From Singulisphaera acidiphila DSM 18658 (GTDB lineage: Bacteria; Planctomycetota; Planctomycetia; Isosphaerales; Isosphaeraceae), in contig NC_019892.1 in assembly GCF_000242455.2 (NCBI RefSeq), positions 2,604,001 through 2,668,000 on the forward strand: a stretch of 64,000 bases of DNA. The letters are read 5' to 3'. A program made the position numbers and the translations under genes. Under the pieces are notes generated by a model. That model saw nothing but the letters and a program-made list of their open reading frames with translations. It was not told where the DNA came from and did not search any database. Position 1 is the first letter of the stretch; every line of letters starts with the position of its first letter. Shown here piece by piece: positions 35,050 through 44,439 of this stretch.

Positions 35050-35628
35050 TCAGGGAGCCTGTTTCTTGTGCTTGACTCGCTGCGCGCACTCCTCGGGAAG
35101 GATCCGTTCAACGGACTTTCGAAACGCTCTACGCGACCGATTCAGCCGAGAACGCACCGTTCCAATCGGGATTTGCAGACGCGCGGCGATCGATTCGTAA
35201 TCCCACTCTTCGATGACTTTCAGGACGAGGATGTGGCGATGCTCGGGCGTGATGTCCTCGAGCGCTTCGACGAGCTCTCGAAACAAATCCTGGCTTTCGA
35301 GAAGCTGGCTCGGATCATCGCGGTCGCACGTTTCCAATCGTTCCCGACAGGCCCGTGCCTCGTACTTTTGGCGTCGAGCCCGCGTTCGCGCCAGGTGGAG
35401 ACTGCGGTGAACCACGGTCCTGATCAACCAGGCGCGTGGATTGGGGGGCCACTCCGGCTCCAGCCAAAGGCTCAGAGCGGCTTCCTGGACGGCATCACGA
35501 GCCATGTCGTCGCTTTTGAGGACCTTTCGCGCCACACTCACCAGAGACTCGAACAATGGTGCAACGATCGAAGCGAAATGCTCATGTGAGAAAGGCCGCC
35601 GAGGACCTGCTCGCGATGCCGATTCCAT
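35050..35628 (-). CDS. ECF-type RNA polymerase sigma factor (copy B)
   Basis: ATG 35628 gives 192 residues, normal for ECF sigma factors; longer frames upstream have no signals. Region 2 includes LFESLVSVARKVLKSDDMARDAVQEAALSLW and NPRAWLIRTVVHRSLHLARTR. Region 4 is LEDITPEHRHILVLKVIEEWDYESIAARLQIPIGTVRSRL. It pairs with the small Cys-motif protein gene just upstream (35784-36146), the same arrangement as the second pair at 36325-37630. The DUF58/transglutaminase/MoxR operon begins 65 bp downstream, so it may direct or belong to that operon. No anti-sigma factor with a recognisable zinc motif was found. Confidence 0.9.
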   Translation of the reverse strand: MESASRAGPRRPFSHEHFASIVAPLFESLVSVARKVLKSDDMARDAVQEAALSLWLEPEWPPNPRAWLIRTVVHRSLHLARTRARRQKYEARACRERLETCDRDDPSQLLESQDLFRELVEALEDITPEHRHILVLKVIEEWDYESIAARLQIPIGTVRSRLNRSRRAFRKSVERILPEECAQRVKHKKQAP

Positions 35629-35783
35629 ACGGCTTACCGATCCTCCGATTGCAGGCGACACTTCGTCGGCAGGCATTTGGAAAGAGACGAGGTCTGGGAG
35701 CGGACAAGCCCCCCTTTGGCCGGGCGCAGGCATCCCGTTCCGCAGATGTGGCGGATTGGTAACGGCGAACTGGACCCATTCGG

Positions 35784-36146
35784 TCAGGCGATACCGGTCA
35801 CTCGTTTGGGAGGAGCTCGTGGATGTGAGACGGTGGGTGAGAAATGAGGAAGCAAGGAAGGGATTTCGGCCGGTTCCAGGATCAGAACCAGGGCGGAGGT
35901 CGTCACGCACGCGATCGTGATCGGGAGCTGCCCTTGCGAGAAGAACTGGCAGATGAGGCAGTCATCGGAGAGTCCGTGCGGCATCGGGACGGGCTGGCCC
36001 TCGTGACGATCCCCCGCGCCTGCTCCGAACTCCACGTGATGCCCGATACCAGGCAACGCGTGCAGACTGGGGCCGCAAACCATCACCATCAGGTGAAGGG
36101 CGATGACAGCGGAAACCAGGAGTATGCGCAGAAATCTCACGTTCAC
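35784..36146 (-). CDS. Small secreted Cys-motif protein (DUF2946-like), copy B
   Basis: GTG 36146 with AGGAC six bases upstream gives 120 residues. It begins with an N-terminal membrane/signal helix (FLRILLVSAVIALHLMVMV), has a His/Gly-rich middle, then the motif DDCLICQFFSQGQLP and a second hydrophobic segment, ending in SHPRAPPKRVTG. The CxxC and FxSQGQ motifs and the terminal RAPP-x-R are shared with the protein at 37277-37630, so the two are paralogues. CxxC with His-rich stretches suggests metal binding or redox sensing at the membrane, possibly signalling to the adjacent sigma factor. That is inference. Confidence 0.72.
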   Translation of the reverse strand: MNVRFLRILLVSAVIALHLMVMVCGPSLHALPGIGHHVEFGAGAGDRHEGQPVPMPHGLSDDCLICQFFSQGQLPITIACVTTSALVLILEPAEIPSLLPHFSPTVSHPRAPPKRVTGIA

Positions 36147-36324
36147 GATTGTCCTGACGGGGCATTCGGGGTGGCCGGAACAAGCATTCTCCAAGCTGAA
36201 TTTGATCCCCACACTAACGTGCCGCCCGCCTGAGAAAGTTCCGAGGGGCGTTGTTCTTTGGCTGACGAAGTAGGCATGAACGATTCGCCACAAGGGATAG
36301 GGACGGAGGAGCGATTCCTCTCCC

Positions 36325-37008
36325 TCAAGCCGGGGAGAGGCTTCCGCCGTCGTCCCCAGGCCATCCACATTCGCCGAGGGCTTTCTGAAGCGCCTCACGC
36401 GAGCGTGAGAGCCGCGACCGTACCGTACCGACCGGAACCCGGAGCGCGTCGGCGATTGCCCCATAGTCCATTTGCTCGACTTCCCTGAGGACGAAGACTT
36501 CGCGAAAACGGTCGGGCAACCGCGAGATGGCCGCCTCGATGCGGATACCGAGTTCCCTGGCCTCCAGTGCACGCAACCCATCTCCCTCGTGTTGGTTTTC
36601 CGAGCGGTGCCAACAGGCCTTTTCCTCATGACAACGTCGCCGTTGTCGGCAACGATTCAAATGGAGGCTGCGATGGACGACGGCTCGAGAGAGCCACCCG
36701 GTGGGGTTCGGAGGCATCCGCCCTTCGCGCCAGAGGCTGGTCAAGGCTTCTTGGACAGCGTCCTCTGCCATGTCATCGCTCCGAAGGATCCGCCTCGCCA
36801 GTCGATGCAGTCGATCAAGGTGTGGCGCAACGGTCTCTGCGAACTCAAGATGCCACGGCTGCAGGGGTGCTGATTTCGAAGAGCTGCCAGTGGATTCGTT
36901 GGGAACCCGCGGCGCAGGTTTGTGCTTGTGTCCGTTCATTGGTTTGCGATTCAGGGCTTCCCCCTGGCCGAGTTCCGCTCTCGGCGCATGCGCGGTCCTC
37001 ACCGACAT
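36325..37008 (-). CDS. ECF-type RNA polymerase sigma factor (copy A)
   Basis: ATG 37008 with AGGAG at ideal spacing gives 227 residues with a ~50-residue hydrophilic N-terminal extension. Region 2 is LRSDDMAEDAVQEALTSLW, followed by NPTGWLSRAVVHRSLHLNRCR. Region 4 is LPDRFREVFVLREVEQMDYGAIADALRVPVGTVRSRLSRS. It is clearly paralogous to the sigma factor at 35050-35628, with the same spacing of conserved blocks (SDDMA-x-DAVQEA, VVHRSLHL). It is preceded by the Cys-motif gene at 37277-37630. Together the genes form a duplicated two-gene module. Confidence 0.92.
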   Translation of the reverse strand: MSVRTAHAPRAELGQGEALNRKPMNGHKHKPAPRVPNESTGSSSKSAPLQPWHLEFAETVAPHLDRLHRLARRILRSDDMAEDAVQEALTSLWREGRMPPNPTGWLSRAVVHRSLHLNRCRQRRRCHEEKACWHRSENQHEGDGLRALEARELGIRIEAAISRLPDRFREVFVLREVEQMDYGAIADALRVPVGTVRSRLSRSREALQKALGECGWPGDDGGSLSPA

Positions 37009-37276
37009 TGTCGGCTCCTGTTTGATTTGTGTGCCACGCGGGTCAGTCCGACTGATTGCGGACCTTCCACGTAGGCTCTTCCGATAGGGGCCGCCAGCGG
37101 CCACTTTCGCGCAGGATGTCGGTACGTCATCAAGTCGGATTGCAGCGACGAACGGATCTTCCCGAACGGCGATCCCACCCATCCATAAAAAGAGGAGGAT
37201 GAGTAAGTGCCTGGAAGGGATTCGAGGCGCAGCAGGGGACCGACCGCGACTTCAGCGGCCAGATGGGCTGTTTCGT

Positions 37277-37630
37277 TTAGACGAGGCGCGTCAATCGGGT
37301 TGGCGGAGCGCGCGGGCTGGCGGAGGAGTGTTGATCCTGTGCCACGATCGGAAGCAAGACGATCGTGACGTGAGGTCGGTTCAGCCGAGCGGACGTGAGG
37401 GTCGTCGTGCTGACCTGCAGCTGCCCTTGAGACTGGAAATCGCAGAGAGGGCAATGGTCGTTGACGGCGGAGATCGACTTGTTCGTTCCTTCGTCGCAGT
37501 GACCGCCCGCGTGGTCATGATGCGCGGAATTCGCGTCCGCGAGCGAGTGCAGCCCCGTTCCGCACAGCGAAACCAGCCCGTAGAAGGCCAGCAGCCATGT
37601 GACCAGGATGTGCCGAACAGGTCGGGACAA
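37277..37630 (-). CDS. Small secreted Cys-motif protein (DUF2946-like), copy A
   Basis: TTG 37630 with AAGGG upstream gives 117 residues: a signal/membrane helix (HILVTWLLAFYGLVSLCGTG), a His-rich segment (SAHHDHAGGHC), the motif NDHCPLCDFQSQGQLQ, and a C-terminal hydrophobic segment ending ASPRAPPTRLTRLV. It shares HC/DC-x-x-C-x-F-x-SQGQ and the RAPP-x-R tail with the paralogue at 35784-36146. No other start fits. It is upstream of the sigma factor at 36325-37008 on the same strand and probably in its transcript. Confidence 0.7.
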   Translation of the reverse strand: MSRPVRHILVTWLLAFYGLVSLCGTGLHSLADANSAHHDHAGGHCDEGTNKSISAVNDHCPLCDFQSQGQLQVSTTTLTSARLNRPHVTIVLLPIVAQDQHSSASPRAPPTRLTRLV

Positions 37631-38302
37631 GGCTCGTTTCCCTTCGCAGATGATCGAAGGTGCTCCCAGCTTATGGGACCGGGAGAAGGGTGACGAGGAC
37701 GGTCGGACAGCGCGGTCCGAACGAAGGAGGACGATTAACCGCCTGATTCTCAACAGCATTCACAACGTTGTCAACCGACAAATTCAGGGATTGCGCGCTC
37801 CTCCGTCTTGCCTATAAAATCATGTGAAACCCTGGGAACTTTCTCACTCCGGGCGGCACTTAGGCTTATTGGATGGCGATCTGGTCGTTCGATTCTCCCC
37901 AGTCGCTCCACAATGGCGTGAGCTTTCACCAGTGGGAGGTCGTTTTCTGGAGGAACCGTTAATCGACGTGTTCCGTCTCCACGGTCACGCCGACTTCGAC
38001 CAATAATCTAAAAATCAAGACATGAGATTTTTTCATTTTTTGTATTAAGCCAGTCGTAGAAATGGGCGTTCGAGGTGTTGCGGGTCCGTTTATCGGTTGA
38101 GCCGTCGGCGAACGAGCCACTTCCCAAGAAAGGTCACGGCTCGCAACGATTTTGACATTTGTCGGACTTCGGTCTTGCATTCGATCTCCAGAAATCCAAT
38201 AGTGGGTTCTGAGGCCGGGTTCAGCTTGTTTCCACGCCCGACCGCGTAGGCGGGCAAGTTCGCCGTCCGGCCGGATGAAGGGGCTCAACCGGGGGGAGCG
38301 GC
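37631..38302. other. Divergent intergenic region with AT-rich segment
   Basis: This 672-bp region separates the sigma/Cys-protein block (-) from the MoxR3 operon (+). The stretch 38003-38050 is A/T-rich with T-tracts (ATTTTTTCATTTTTTG) and could be a promoter or UP-element area. GGGGGAGCGGC precedes ATG 38303. Short ORFs in both directions are unsupported. Confidence 0.5.
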
Positions 38303-39259
38303 ATGGCGGAAGTCACGGCGGCCGGCAAGCGGATCGTCGCCAATATCGAGAAAGTCGTTGTCGGCAAACGTCCGGAGATCCTCCTGGCTCTGGTCGCCTA
38401 TTTCGCCGAGGGGCACATCCTACTCGAGGACGTGCCGGGCGTGGCCAAGACGATGCTGGCGCGGGCCTTGGCCCGTAGCGTTGGGGCGACCTTCAAGCGG
38501 GTGCAGTGTACGCCGGACCTGTTGCCGTCGGATGTGACCGGGGCGTCGATCTTCAACCCGAAGACGACGCAGTTTGAGTTCCGGCAGGGGCCGATCTTCG
38601 CGCAGATCGTACTGGCCGACGAGATCAACCGCGCCACCCCGAGAACGCAGTCCGCGCTGCTGGAGGCGATGGCCGAGCGCAGTGTCTCGGCCGATGGGAC
38701 GACCTATGACCTGACGCCGCCGTTCCTGCTGATTGCCACGCAAAACCCCGTGGATCACGAGGGAACGTTCCCACTCCCCGAGGCGCAGCTCGACCGGTTC
38801 CTGGTCCGGCTCAACCTTGGTTATCCGTCGGCCGAGGAGGAAGCGTCGATGCTCGGGCGGTTGCAGCTCCGGCATCCGATCGACGACCTCCAGGCCGTGG
38901 TGACGGCCGAGGAGGTCCTCCAGTGCCAGCAGGCGGTGCGGTCGGTCCGCGTGGACGACAAGCTCTGCCGGTACATCGTCGAGTTGATCCGCCGCACTCG
39001 CGAGCATCCCGATGTCTTGCTGGGGGGGAGCCCGAGGGCCTCATTGGCCCTCCACCGCGCCTCGCAGGCGGTGGCGGCGATCCGGGGGCAGGACTTCGTC
39101 ACCCCGGACGATGTCAAACGGATGGCGTCGGCCGTTCTGTGTCATCGGATCATCCTCAAGCCCGAGAGCCGGCTGCGCAAGGTCACGGCCCGGTCGGTGA
39201 TCGAAGAGGTCCTCGACTCGGCCGTTGTGCCGATGAGCGGAGCGAGGGTCATGGTCTAA
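38303..39259 (+). CDS. MoxR family AAA+ ATPase (third copy)
   Basis: The 318-residue product has Walker [13 protein letters not shown] (Val-Ala in place of the usual Leu-Gly), Walker [23 protein letters not shown], sensor 1 [26 protein letters not shown] and sensor 2 SPRASLAL. It is close in type to the MoxR at 30317-31288 and more distant from the ternary-system ATPase. The stop codon overlaps the start of the DUF58 gene as TAATG, so they are translationally coupled. It heads the operon MoxR, DUF58, DUF4129-like protein. Confidence 0.95.
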   Translation: MAEVTAAGKRIVANIEKVVVGKRPEILLALVAYFAEGHILLEDVPGVAKTMLARALARSVGATFKRVQCTPDLLPSDVTGASIFNPKTTQFEFRQGPIFAQIVLADEINRATPRTQSALLEAMAERSVSADGTTYDLTPPFLLIATQNPVDHEGTFPLPEAQLDRFLVRLNLGYPSAEEEASMLGRLQLRHPIDDLQAVVTAEEVLQCQQAVRSVRVDDKLCRYIVELIRRTREHPDVLLGGSPRASLALHRASQAVAAIRGQDFVTPDDVKRMASAVLCHRIILKPESRLRKVTARSVIEEVLDSAVVPMSGARVMV

Positions 39260-40587
39260 TGCGCTGGGTCTTCCTCGTCGTGCTGGTCCTCGTCGCCGCG
39301 GTCGTGCTCGACCTCGGTCTGCTCGCCAGCGCGATGCTTGCGCTGGTGGGCCTGATGCTCATCAGCCGGTTCCTCGCCCGATCGTGGATCACCAACATCG
39401 AGGCGACGCGGGAATGCAACCGGACCGAGGCAGAGATCGGCCAGTCGATTGCCTTCGTGATGACGCTGCGCAATCGCGGGAGGCTACCGATCGCCTGGGT
39501 ACTGGTCGAGGAGATGCTGCCTCGCGCGGCGATCACGTCGCGCCCCCCGCGCATCGAGGTCAAGGGGCGTCGCCTGGCCGTGGCGATGCTCGGACCCTTC
39601 GGGCGCAAAACGCTGAACTATCAGCTTCACTTCGCCATGCGGGGGTACTATCAGGTGGGGCCGCTGGTGCTGGAGACGGGCGACCTCTTCGGCCTGCACC
39701 GGCGGTTCCGGATCGCGACCGATCCGGTGTATGTCATGGTCTATCCCAAGGTCGTGCCGCTTCCGGGCTACGACCTGGCGTCGCGGCGGCCGATCGGTGA
39801 GATCAGGCTGACGCATCGGCTGTTCGAGGATCCGACACGGATCGCGGGCGTGCGGGCGTATCAGACTGGCGATCCGCTCAACCGCGTGCACTGGGCGGCC
39901 ACGGCGCGGACCGGGACGTTGCACAGCAAGGTCTATGATGCCTCAACGATCGCCGGCGCGACGATCCTGCTCGACTTCCACCGCGACTCTTACCCGGCAC
40001 GGAACGAGCCGGGCCGCTCCGAGTTGGCTGTCACCGCTGCGGTGGCACTGGCCAATGCGGTGAGCCTGACGGGCCAGCCCATTGGTCTGATCACCAACGG
40101 CCGGGACGCCGCTGAACGCATTCGCCTGCGTGACGAGATCGCAAGGCAGGGGCCCGGGCTTCGCGCCGATCGCGCGGCGATCCACCGGACCGCCGCGATG
40201 CGCGAGGACGATGACCGGCTCCGTCCCCTGATCGTCCCTGCTGGACGAGGTCCCGAAACCTTCGCGCGAATTCGCGAGGTCATGGCCCGGGTTGAGCTGT
40301 CCGACGCCTTGAGCTTCGATCGTTTGGTGATCGAGGCTGAGTCTCGGATGCCTCGCGACGCGACGGTTGTCGCCGTCCTGGCCCACGTCACGCCCGAAAC
40401 GGCCGCAGCGCTGGGTCGTCTGAAACGCCAGGGGTTTGCGGTCAGCGTTGTGCTCCTGGCGTTTGACGAGATCGAGCGGATCGACGGCGCCGGGCCTCTG
40501 ATCGCTCACGGCCTGGCTGTTCGCGCCGTGTCCGACGAAAACGAGCTGCACGGTTTCTGCGAGCTTCAGTTTGTGACACCGCTATAG
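39259..40587 (+). CDS. DUF58 domain protein
   Basis: The 442-residue product starts at ATG 39259, sharing two bases with the MoxR stop. Two adjacent N-terminal helices ([40 protein letters not shown]) anchor it. A beta-rich domain follows (residues ~60-170), then the DUF58 signature VRAYQTGDPLNRVHWAATAR and a vWA-like fold ending in an extended C-terminus. It is the usual partner of MoxR ATPases. The DUF4129-like gene follows after 22 bp. Confidence 0.93.
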   Translation: MRWVFLVVLVLVAAVVLDLGLLASAMLALVGLMLISRFLARSWITNIEATRECNRTEAEIGQSIAFVMTLRNRGRLPIAWVLVEEMLPRAAITSRPPRIEVKGRRLAVAMLGPFGRKTLNYQLHFAMRGYYQVGPLVLETGDLFGLHRRFRIATDPVYVMVYPKVVPLPGYDLASRRPIGEIRLTHRLFEDPTRIAGVRAYQTGDPLNRVHWAATARTGTLHSKVYDASTIAGATILLDFHRDSYPARNEPGRSELAVTAAVALANAVSLTGQPIGLITNGRDAAERIRLRDEIARQGPGLRADRAAIHRTAAMREDDDRLRPLIVPAGRGPETFARIREVMARVELSDALSFDRLVIEAESRMPRDATVVAVLAHVTPETAAALGRLKRQGFAVSVVLLAFDEIERIDGAGPLIAHGLAVRAVSDENELHGFCELQFVTPL

Positions 40588-40609
40588 AAGTGATTCGGAG
40601 CCTCCCGCG

Positions 40610-42469
40610 ATGGCCCGTACGCGATCCCAAGACACAATGGTCGACCACCTCGTCGCCGCGATCGTGCCGGCCCTGATTATGGTCATGGTCGGTGGGCTGA
40701 TGCTCTTCCTACTGGACATCTGGTACGAAGGCCCGTTCCTGGCGCGCCTCCGCTGGATCCTCTTCTGGTTCGTGTTCGGGATCGTGCTTATCACACGGGT
40801 CGGCATGCAGATTGGCGGTGAGCAGGCCAAGGGTTACGGCGTGGCCCTGGGGGGCGCCGTGGGGCTGGTGGCCACGTCGCTGGCCGGGTTCCAGCCGTTC
40901 TTGCTGGCGGTGATGGGCCTCGTCTGGTGGGCGACCCACAAGCTGACCTACGACTGCACGCTGATCGACGAGGACCAGGACGCAGGTGTTGGCCTACTCC
41001 AGGAGAGCGGCCTCGACCCTTCGGCAGCGGCTTACGCACACGACGACCCGGAGGTGATGGACGCCTCGCTCTTGCCCAATCGCCCCTGGTGGAAGCACTG
41101 GGGTCGTGACCCTGGCGAGGCCCACCGTCCTCACCCGCCGGGCGTCTGGCTGATCTACTTCTCGCTTGCCTCGCTCCCGGTCTTCGGCCTGGGCCAGTGG
41201 CTCGTGCCGGCCGTTGAGGCGGATCGCCGCGCCGGCCTGTTGTTCTACTTCCTAGCCTACGTCGCCAGCGCTATGGGCCTGCTTTTGGCGACGAGCTTCC
41301 TCAACCTGCGCCGCTACCTCCGGAAGCGCAAGATCCCGATGCCCGGCGCGATGACGGCGACCTGGCTGACGACCGGTGCTGTCATGGTCATTGGACTGAC
41401 CGTCACCTCGGCAGTCCTGCTCCCGCTGCTCTCGGGCTTCCGGACGATGAGTGGCGCGTCGCTCGCGTCGAGCGACCGTCGTGCCTCGCGGTGGGCAATG
41501 CTCAAGGACGGCGGTGTCCAGGGTGAAGGGGCCGCGAGCGAGGGGGCCGCCGCGTCGAAATCTGCGCGGCCTCGGCAGGAATCGGGCAAGCCCGAAGGCT
41601 CGGGGAAAACCAACAACCCCAACGCCGCTCGGCAGACCAACGGCCAAGGCCGCCAGGGTGGACAGAGCGGCCCGGGACGCTCGAAATCGGGTGCCCCACG
41701 CGGTAAGCCCTCCTCGTCGAAAGGTGGCGTGGCGGGTAAGCAAGGAGGTCGCCAGGACCGTTCCAGCAGTCAGGACAAGGGGCAAGATCAGGCTGATCGG
41801 GGGAAAGAGGCCGAGCCCGATTCCCGGCAGGGCAACGAGCAGGACTCCGAACGAGACGACAATTCCTCGACGCCGCCGGATCAAGGCCCGAACAACCCGG
41901 TGCCGCCTTCTTCGCTGTCATTCCAGGCCCCGAGTTGGTTGCGCATCCCGGTCCTGATCGCCGGGATCATCTTCTTGATTTTCGGCGCTGTCCGTTACGG
42001 CCCGGACTTGCTCAAGGGCCTCTGGGCGATGATCGGTGCGCTGCTGGGAGGCCTCTGGTTCGGCGGACCGAAGAAGCCGAAGGCGAAGGAAGACGCCGAA
42101 GCATCATCCGCGCCGGAGCCCCCCCCTCAGCCGTTCGCCTCGTTCGCCAACCCCTTCGACACGGGCCTCGACCATCGGCTCAAGCCTGACGACCTGGTCA
42201 TTTACAGCTTCGAGGCGCTGGAAGCCTGGGCGTACGAGCACGACCTAGGCCGCTCCCCGCACGAGACTCCCACCGAGTTCGTCCGGCGGGTGGGGAAAAC
42301 CCGGCCCGGCCTGGGCGCGGATGCCGTCCGCTTGGCGTCGTTCTTCGTCACGATCACCTACGGCCGGCGAGGCTTCAAGGCGGAGATCCTACCGCATCTC
42401 CGAAAATTCTGGCGGGCGATCGAGGGGGGTGGAGCGCCCGCCATCGCGGAGCATACCGCCGATGTCTGA
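40610..42469 (+). CDS. Membrane protein with disordered Ser/Gly/Gln-rich loop and C-terminal DUF4129-like domain
   Basis: The 619-residue product has an N-terminal helix pair, helices at roughly 175-195 and 205-235, and another at 250-275. A ~170-residue polar, low-complexity loop follows, rich in Gly, Gln, Ser, Lys and Asp (residues ~300-440), then one more helix (IPVLIAGIIFLIFGAVRYGP). The C-terminus YSFEALEAWAYEHDLGR...ETPTEFVRRVGKTRP matches the DUF4129 pattern (short helices in MoxR/DUF58/transglutaminase operons). It is the third gene of that operon. No transglutaminase gene follows, although the other operon has one but lacks this gene type. Confidence 0.83.
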   Translation: MARTRSQDTMVDHLVAAIVPALIMVMVGGLMLFLLDIWYEGPFLARLRWILFWFVFGIVLITRVGMQIGGEQAKGYGVALGGAVGLVATSLAGFQPFLLAVMGLVWWATHKLTYDCTLIDEDQDAGVGLLQESGLDPSAAAYAHDDPEVMDASLLPNRPWWKHWGRDPGEAHRPHPPGVWLIYFSLASLPVFGLGQWLVPAVEADRRAGLLFYFLAYVASAMGLLLATSFLNLRRYLRKRKIPMPGAMTATWLTTGAVMVIGLTVTSAVLLPLLSGFRTMSGASLASSDRRASRWAMLKDGGVQGEGAASEGAAASKSARPRQESGKPEGSGKTNNPNAARQTNGQGRQGGQSGPGRSKSGAPRGKPSSSKGGVAGKQGGRQDRSSSQDKGQDQADRGKEAEPDSRQGNEQDSERDDNSSTPPDQGPNNPVPPSSLSFQAPSWLRIPVLIAGIIFLIFGAVRYGPDLLKGLWAMIGALLGGLWFGGPKKPKAKEDAEASSAPEPPPQPFASFANPFDTGLDHRLKPDDLVIYSFEALEAWAYEHDLGRSPHETPTEFVRRVGKTRPGLGADAVRLASFFVTITYGRRGFKAEILPHLRKFWRAIEGGGAPAIAEHTADV

Positions 42470-42520
42470 TCCGATTCCGTCCGGCAGGGTATGACCACTG
42501 GCTCGGTAATTTCTGCGGTT

Positions 42521-42979
42521 TCACCGGAAGCAGTCATCCAGGGCGCATCGATCCACCTCCTTGAATTCGGGGGCGAACGTTCCCGAAGTTTGCTTCTTCG
42601 CCCCGGCTGTCGGTGACCCGCGACCGAGCTCCGGAAAGAAATATCGCCTCGCCGATACCACCAGCAGGACGAGAACCAGGTTCAAGAATGCGATGAACGG
42701 GGCTTGCATGCTGAACGCCAAGACGTGAAGGCCCCCCTCAGCCAGAAACCAGATGAAAACCAAGCGCCATCCAAGAATCAGGCCGGTGATGAAGAGAATC
42801 TTCGCGGCCAGCCAGGTCGCTGCCGCTGGCTGCGCAGGGATCGAGAGAAGATTCCCGATGCCTTCCAAACCCAGGAAGATCACAGCAATCCAGATCTGCC
42901 AGGGCACACCGGGAGATGGGCAGGACGACTCTGTCACCGCTGGTGTCGCATCCTTCGTTCGCCTGCTCTCGGGGGGCAT
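42521..42979 (-). CDS. Small membrane protein, unknown function
   Basis: The 152-residue product has three predicted membrane helices (IWIAVIFLGLEGIGNLLSI, AAATWLAAKILFITGLILGW, LVFIWFLAEGGLHVLAF) and a possible fourth, with charged ends and a Cys-bearing C-terminus (RCALDDCFR). GGAG precedes ATG 42979. It converges on the MoxR3 operon. No family was recognised. Confidence 0.65.
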   Translation of the reverse strand: MPPESRRTKDATPAVTESSCPSPGVPWQIWIAVIFLGLEGIGNLLSIPAQPAAATWLAAKILFITGLILGWRLVFIWFLAEGGLHVLAFSMQAPFIAFLNLVLVLLVVSARRYFFPELGRGSPTAGAKKQTSGTFAPEFKEVDRCALDDCFR

Positions 42980-43316
42980 ACGCTGCTCCGCTTATGACTC
43001 AATGGCCCACTGATCCCGTTCGCGAAAGTATTCGCCGATCGCCGCTCAATATTGGAGCAACAGCAACCCGGAATGTGTTGAGGTGGCGAGAACTCGCCCA
43101 GAGACTCGATGTCGTGTGTTGCCTATGGCTCCGCTATTTTTGCAATCCGGTCTGCCTCTTTGCTTCTCCCGATTGCCCATCCTTTCGAGCCTATTGCAAA
43201 CAGGATTGCTATTGCTTAAGTGCTAATTTTTTTGGATCGAAAATTATTGATGCAAGATAAGTGACGCCGTAACTTGGCTTCGCGATTGAACGGGGCACCT
43301 TGACCGATATCTCCGC
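42980..43316. other. Intergenic region
   Basis: This 337-bp region separates the small membrane protein gene (start 42979) from the TauE/SafE gene (stop 43317), both minus strand. The part 43195-43260 is AT-rich. No ORF, terminator or RNA is supported. Confidence 0.45.
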
Positions 43317-44045
43317 CTATCGCGCGGCCCGTAGAAAGAAGGCAGCGGTAATGAAGAAATTGAAAGCCGTGATGCCCATACGCAGGTAATTTGCTGGGAT
43401 TCGCCGTGCGATGGATGCACCGCCGTAGCCACCGACGATGGCGGAAACGAGCATGACTGCGGTCTGGGGCCACCAGACCTTGCCGACGAGGATGAAGCAG
43501 AGAACAGCGACGGCGTTTGTCATTCCGACCATTAGTGTCTTGGTGGCATTCATTGCCTTCACATCGGTTACGCCGAACAGTCCCCAAACCGCCATCATCA
43601 TGATGCCGACAGCTCCGCCGAAATAGCCGCCGTAGACGCCCAGCAAAAACTGGCTGACAACCATCGTCATCGGACCCAACCGGATCAGCCGTTGGAGGGC
43701 CGAGCCCGCTCGACGGCCGACTGCGAATGCCACCGATCCCGTGAGCAAGAGCCAGGGGATCATCGAGTCGAACGCCTTTGCCGTTGTGAAAAGCAAGAGC
43801 AACGACCCAGTGAGACCGCCGAGAAGACTCACCAGTAAAAGTGTGCGAAGCGAAACAACCTTAAGGTCGGTGATATCGTCTCTGTACGCCAGGATACTGG
43901 CGAGGATACCGGGGAACAAAGCGACCGTGCTCGATGCGTTGGCCTCGACCGCCGGCACGCCGAGATAGACCAAGGCCGGGAGCGTAAGGAAGGAGCCACC
44001 TCCTGCTGCGGCATTCATTGCCCCGGCCATGATCCCCGCACCCAA
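43317..44045 (-). CDS. TauE/SafE family membrane permease (sulfite exporter-like)
   Basis: The 242-residue product has about eight hydrophobic helices and the family motif MNAAAGGGSFLTLPAL in the first half, with VGMTNAVAVLCFILVGK and YGGASIARRIPANYLR near the second repeat. TauE/SafE proteins export sulfite, sulfoacetate or other small organic anions. TTG 44045 is the start chosen here, but homologues usually carry a few more N-terminal residues. The frame is open upstream to 44087, where a GAGGA sits before ATT 44075 and CTG 44072, so a rare start there is possible. The substrate is not predictable. Confidence 0.88.
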   Translation of the reverse strand: MGAGIMAGAMNAAAGGGSFLTLPALVYLGVPAVEANASSTVALFPGILASILAYRDDITDLKVVSLRTLLLVSLLGGLTGSLLLLFTTAKAFDSMIPWLLLTGSVAFAVGRRAGSALQRLIRLGPMTMVVSQFLLGVYGGYFGGAVGIMMMAVWGLFGVTDVKAMNATKTLMVGMTNAVAVLCFILVGKVWWPQTAVMLVSAIVGGYGGASIARRIPANYLRMGITAFNFFITAAFFLRAAR

Positions 44046-44075
44046 GAGCAGAACCGTTTGGTTAACATCCAGAAT

Positions 44076-44429
44076 TTGCTCGTCTCCTCAATCGCGATGC
44101 ATCGGCCTTCGCTCCCGCTTGGCGTTGGCATGGGGAAGGACCAGGTGTAGAGGAACTGGAGCCGATTCATCGCTCGCCGGTCCCGTCATCGTAACCTCGG
44201 TCAGTTTCATCTGGAAGAGTTTGAGCTTATCCCTTGTCTCAAAGGCAACCTTCGACGGCTTGTGCGAGACGAGCCACATGAGGAGGTGGGGCGCTGTCAC
44301 AGAACGGTTTGGAGTTGGCTTTGGCGGCTTGACAGTTTGAGTGGAAGGGGAGGCCGACGTCTTCTCGGGAAAGGTATTTGTCGAAAGCCGTGGATGGAGG
44401 AAATGAAAAGGGCGGCGTCCCCTTGGTGA
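44076..44429. other. Intergenic region left of the ISAs1 element
   Basis: This 354-bp stretch lies between the TauE/SafE gene start and the ISAs1 target duplication. A 70-codon minus-strand ORF (44088-44300) ends in frame with the TauE/SafE gene, but its product resembles nothing and it lacks a start signal, so it is not annotated as a gene. Confidence 0.4.
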
Positions 44430-44439
44430 AGTCTCACCC
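44430..44439. repeat. 10-bp target-site duplication, left copy (ISAs1)
   Basis: AGTCTCACCC is repeated exactly at 45744-45753, beyond the right end of the element. Confidence 0.92.
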
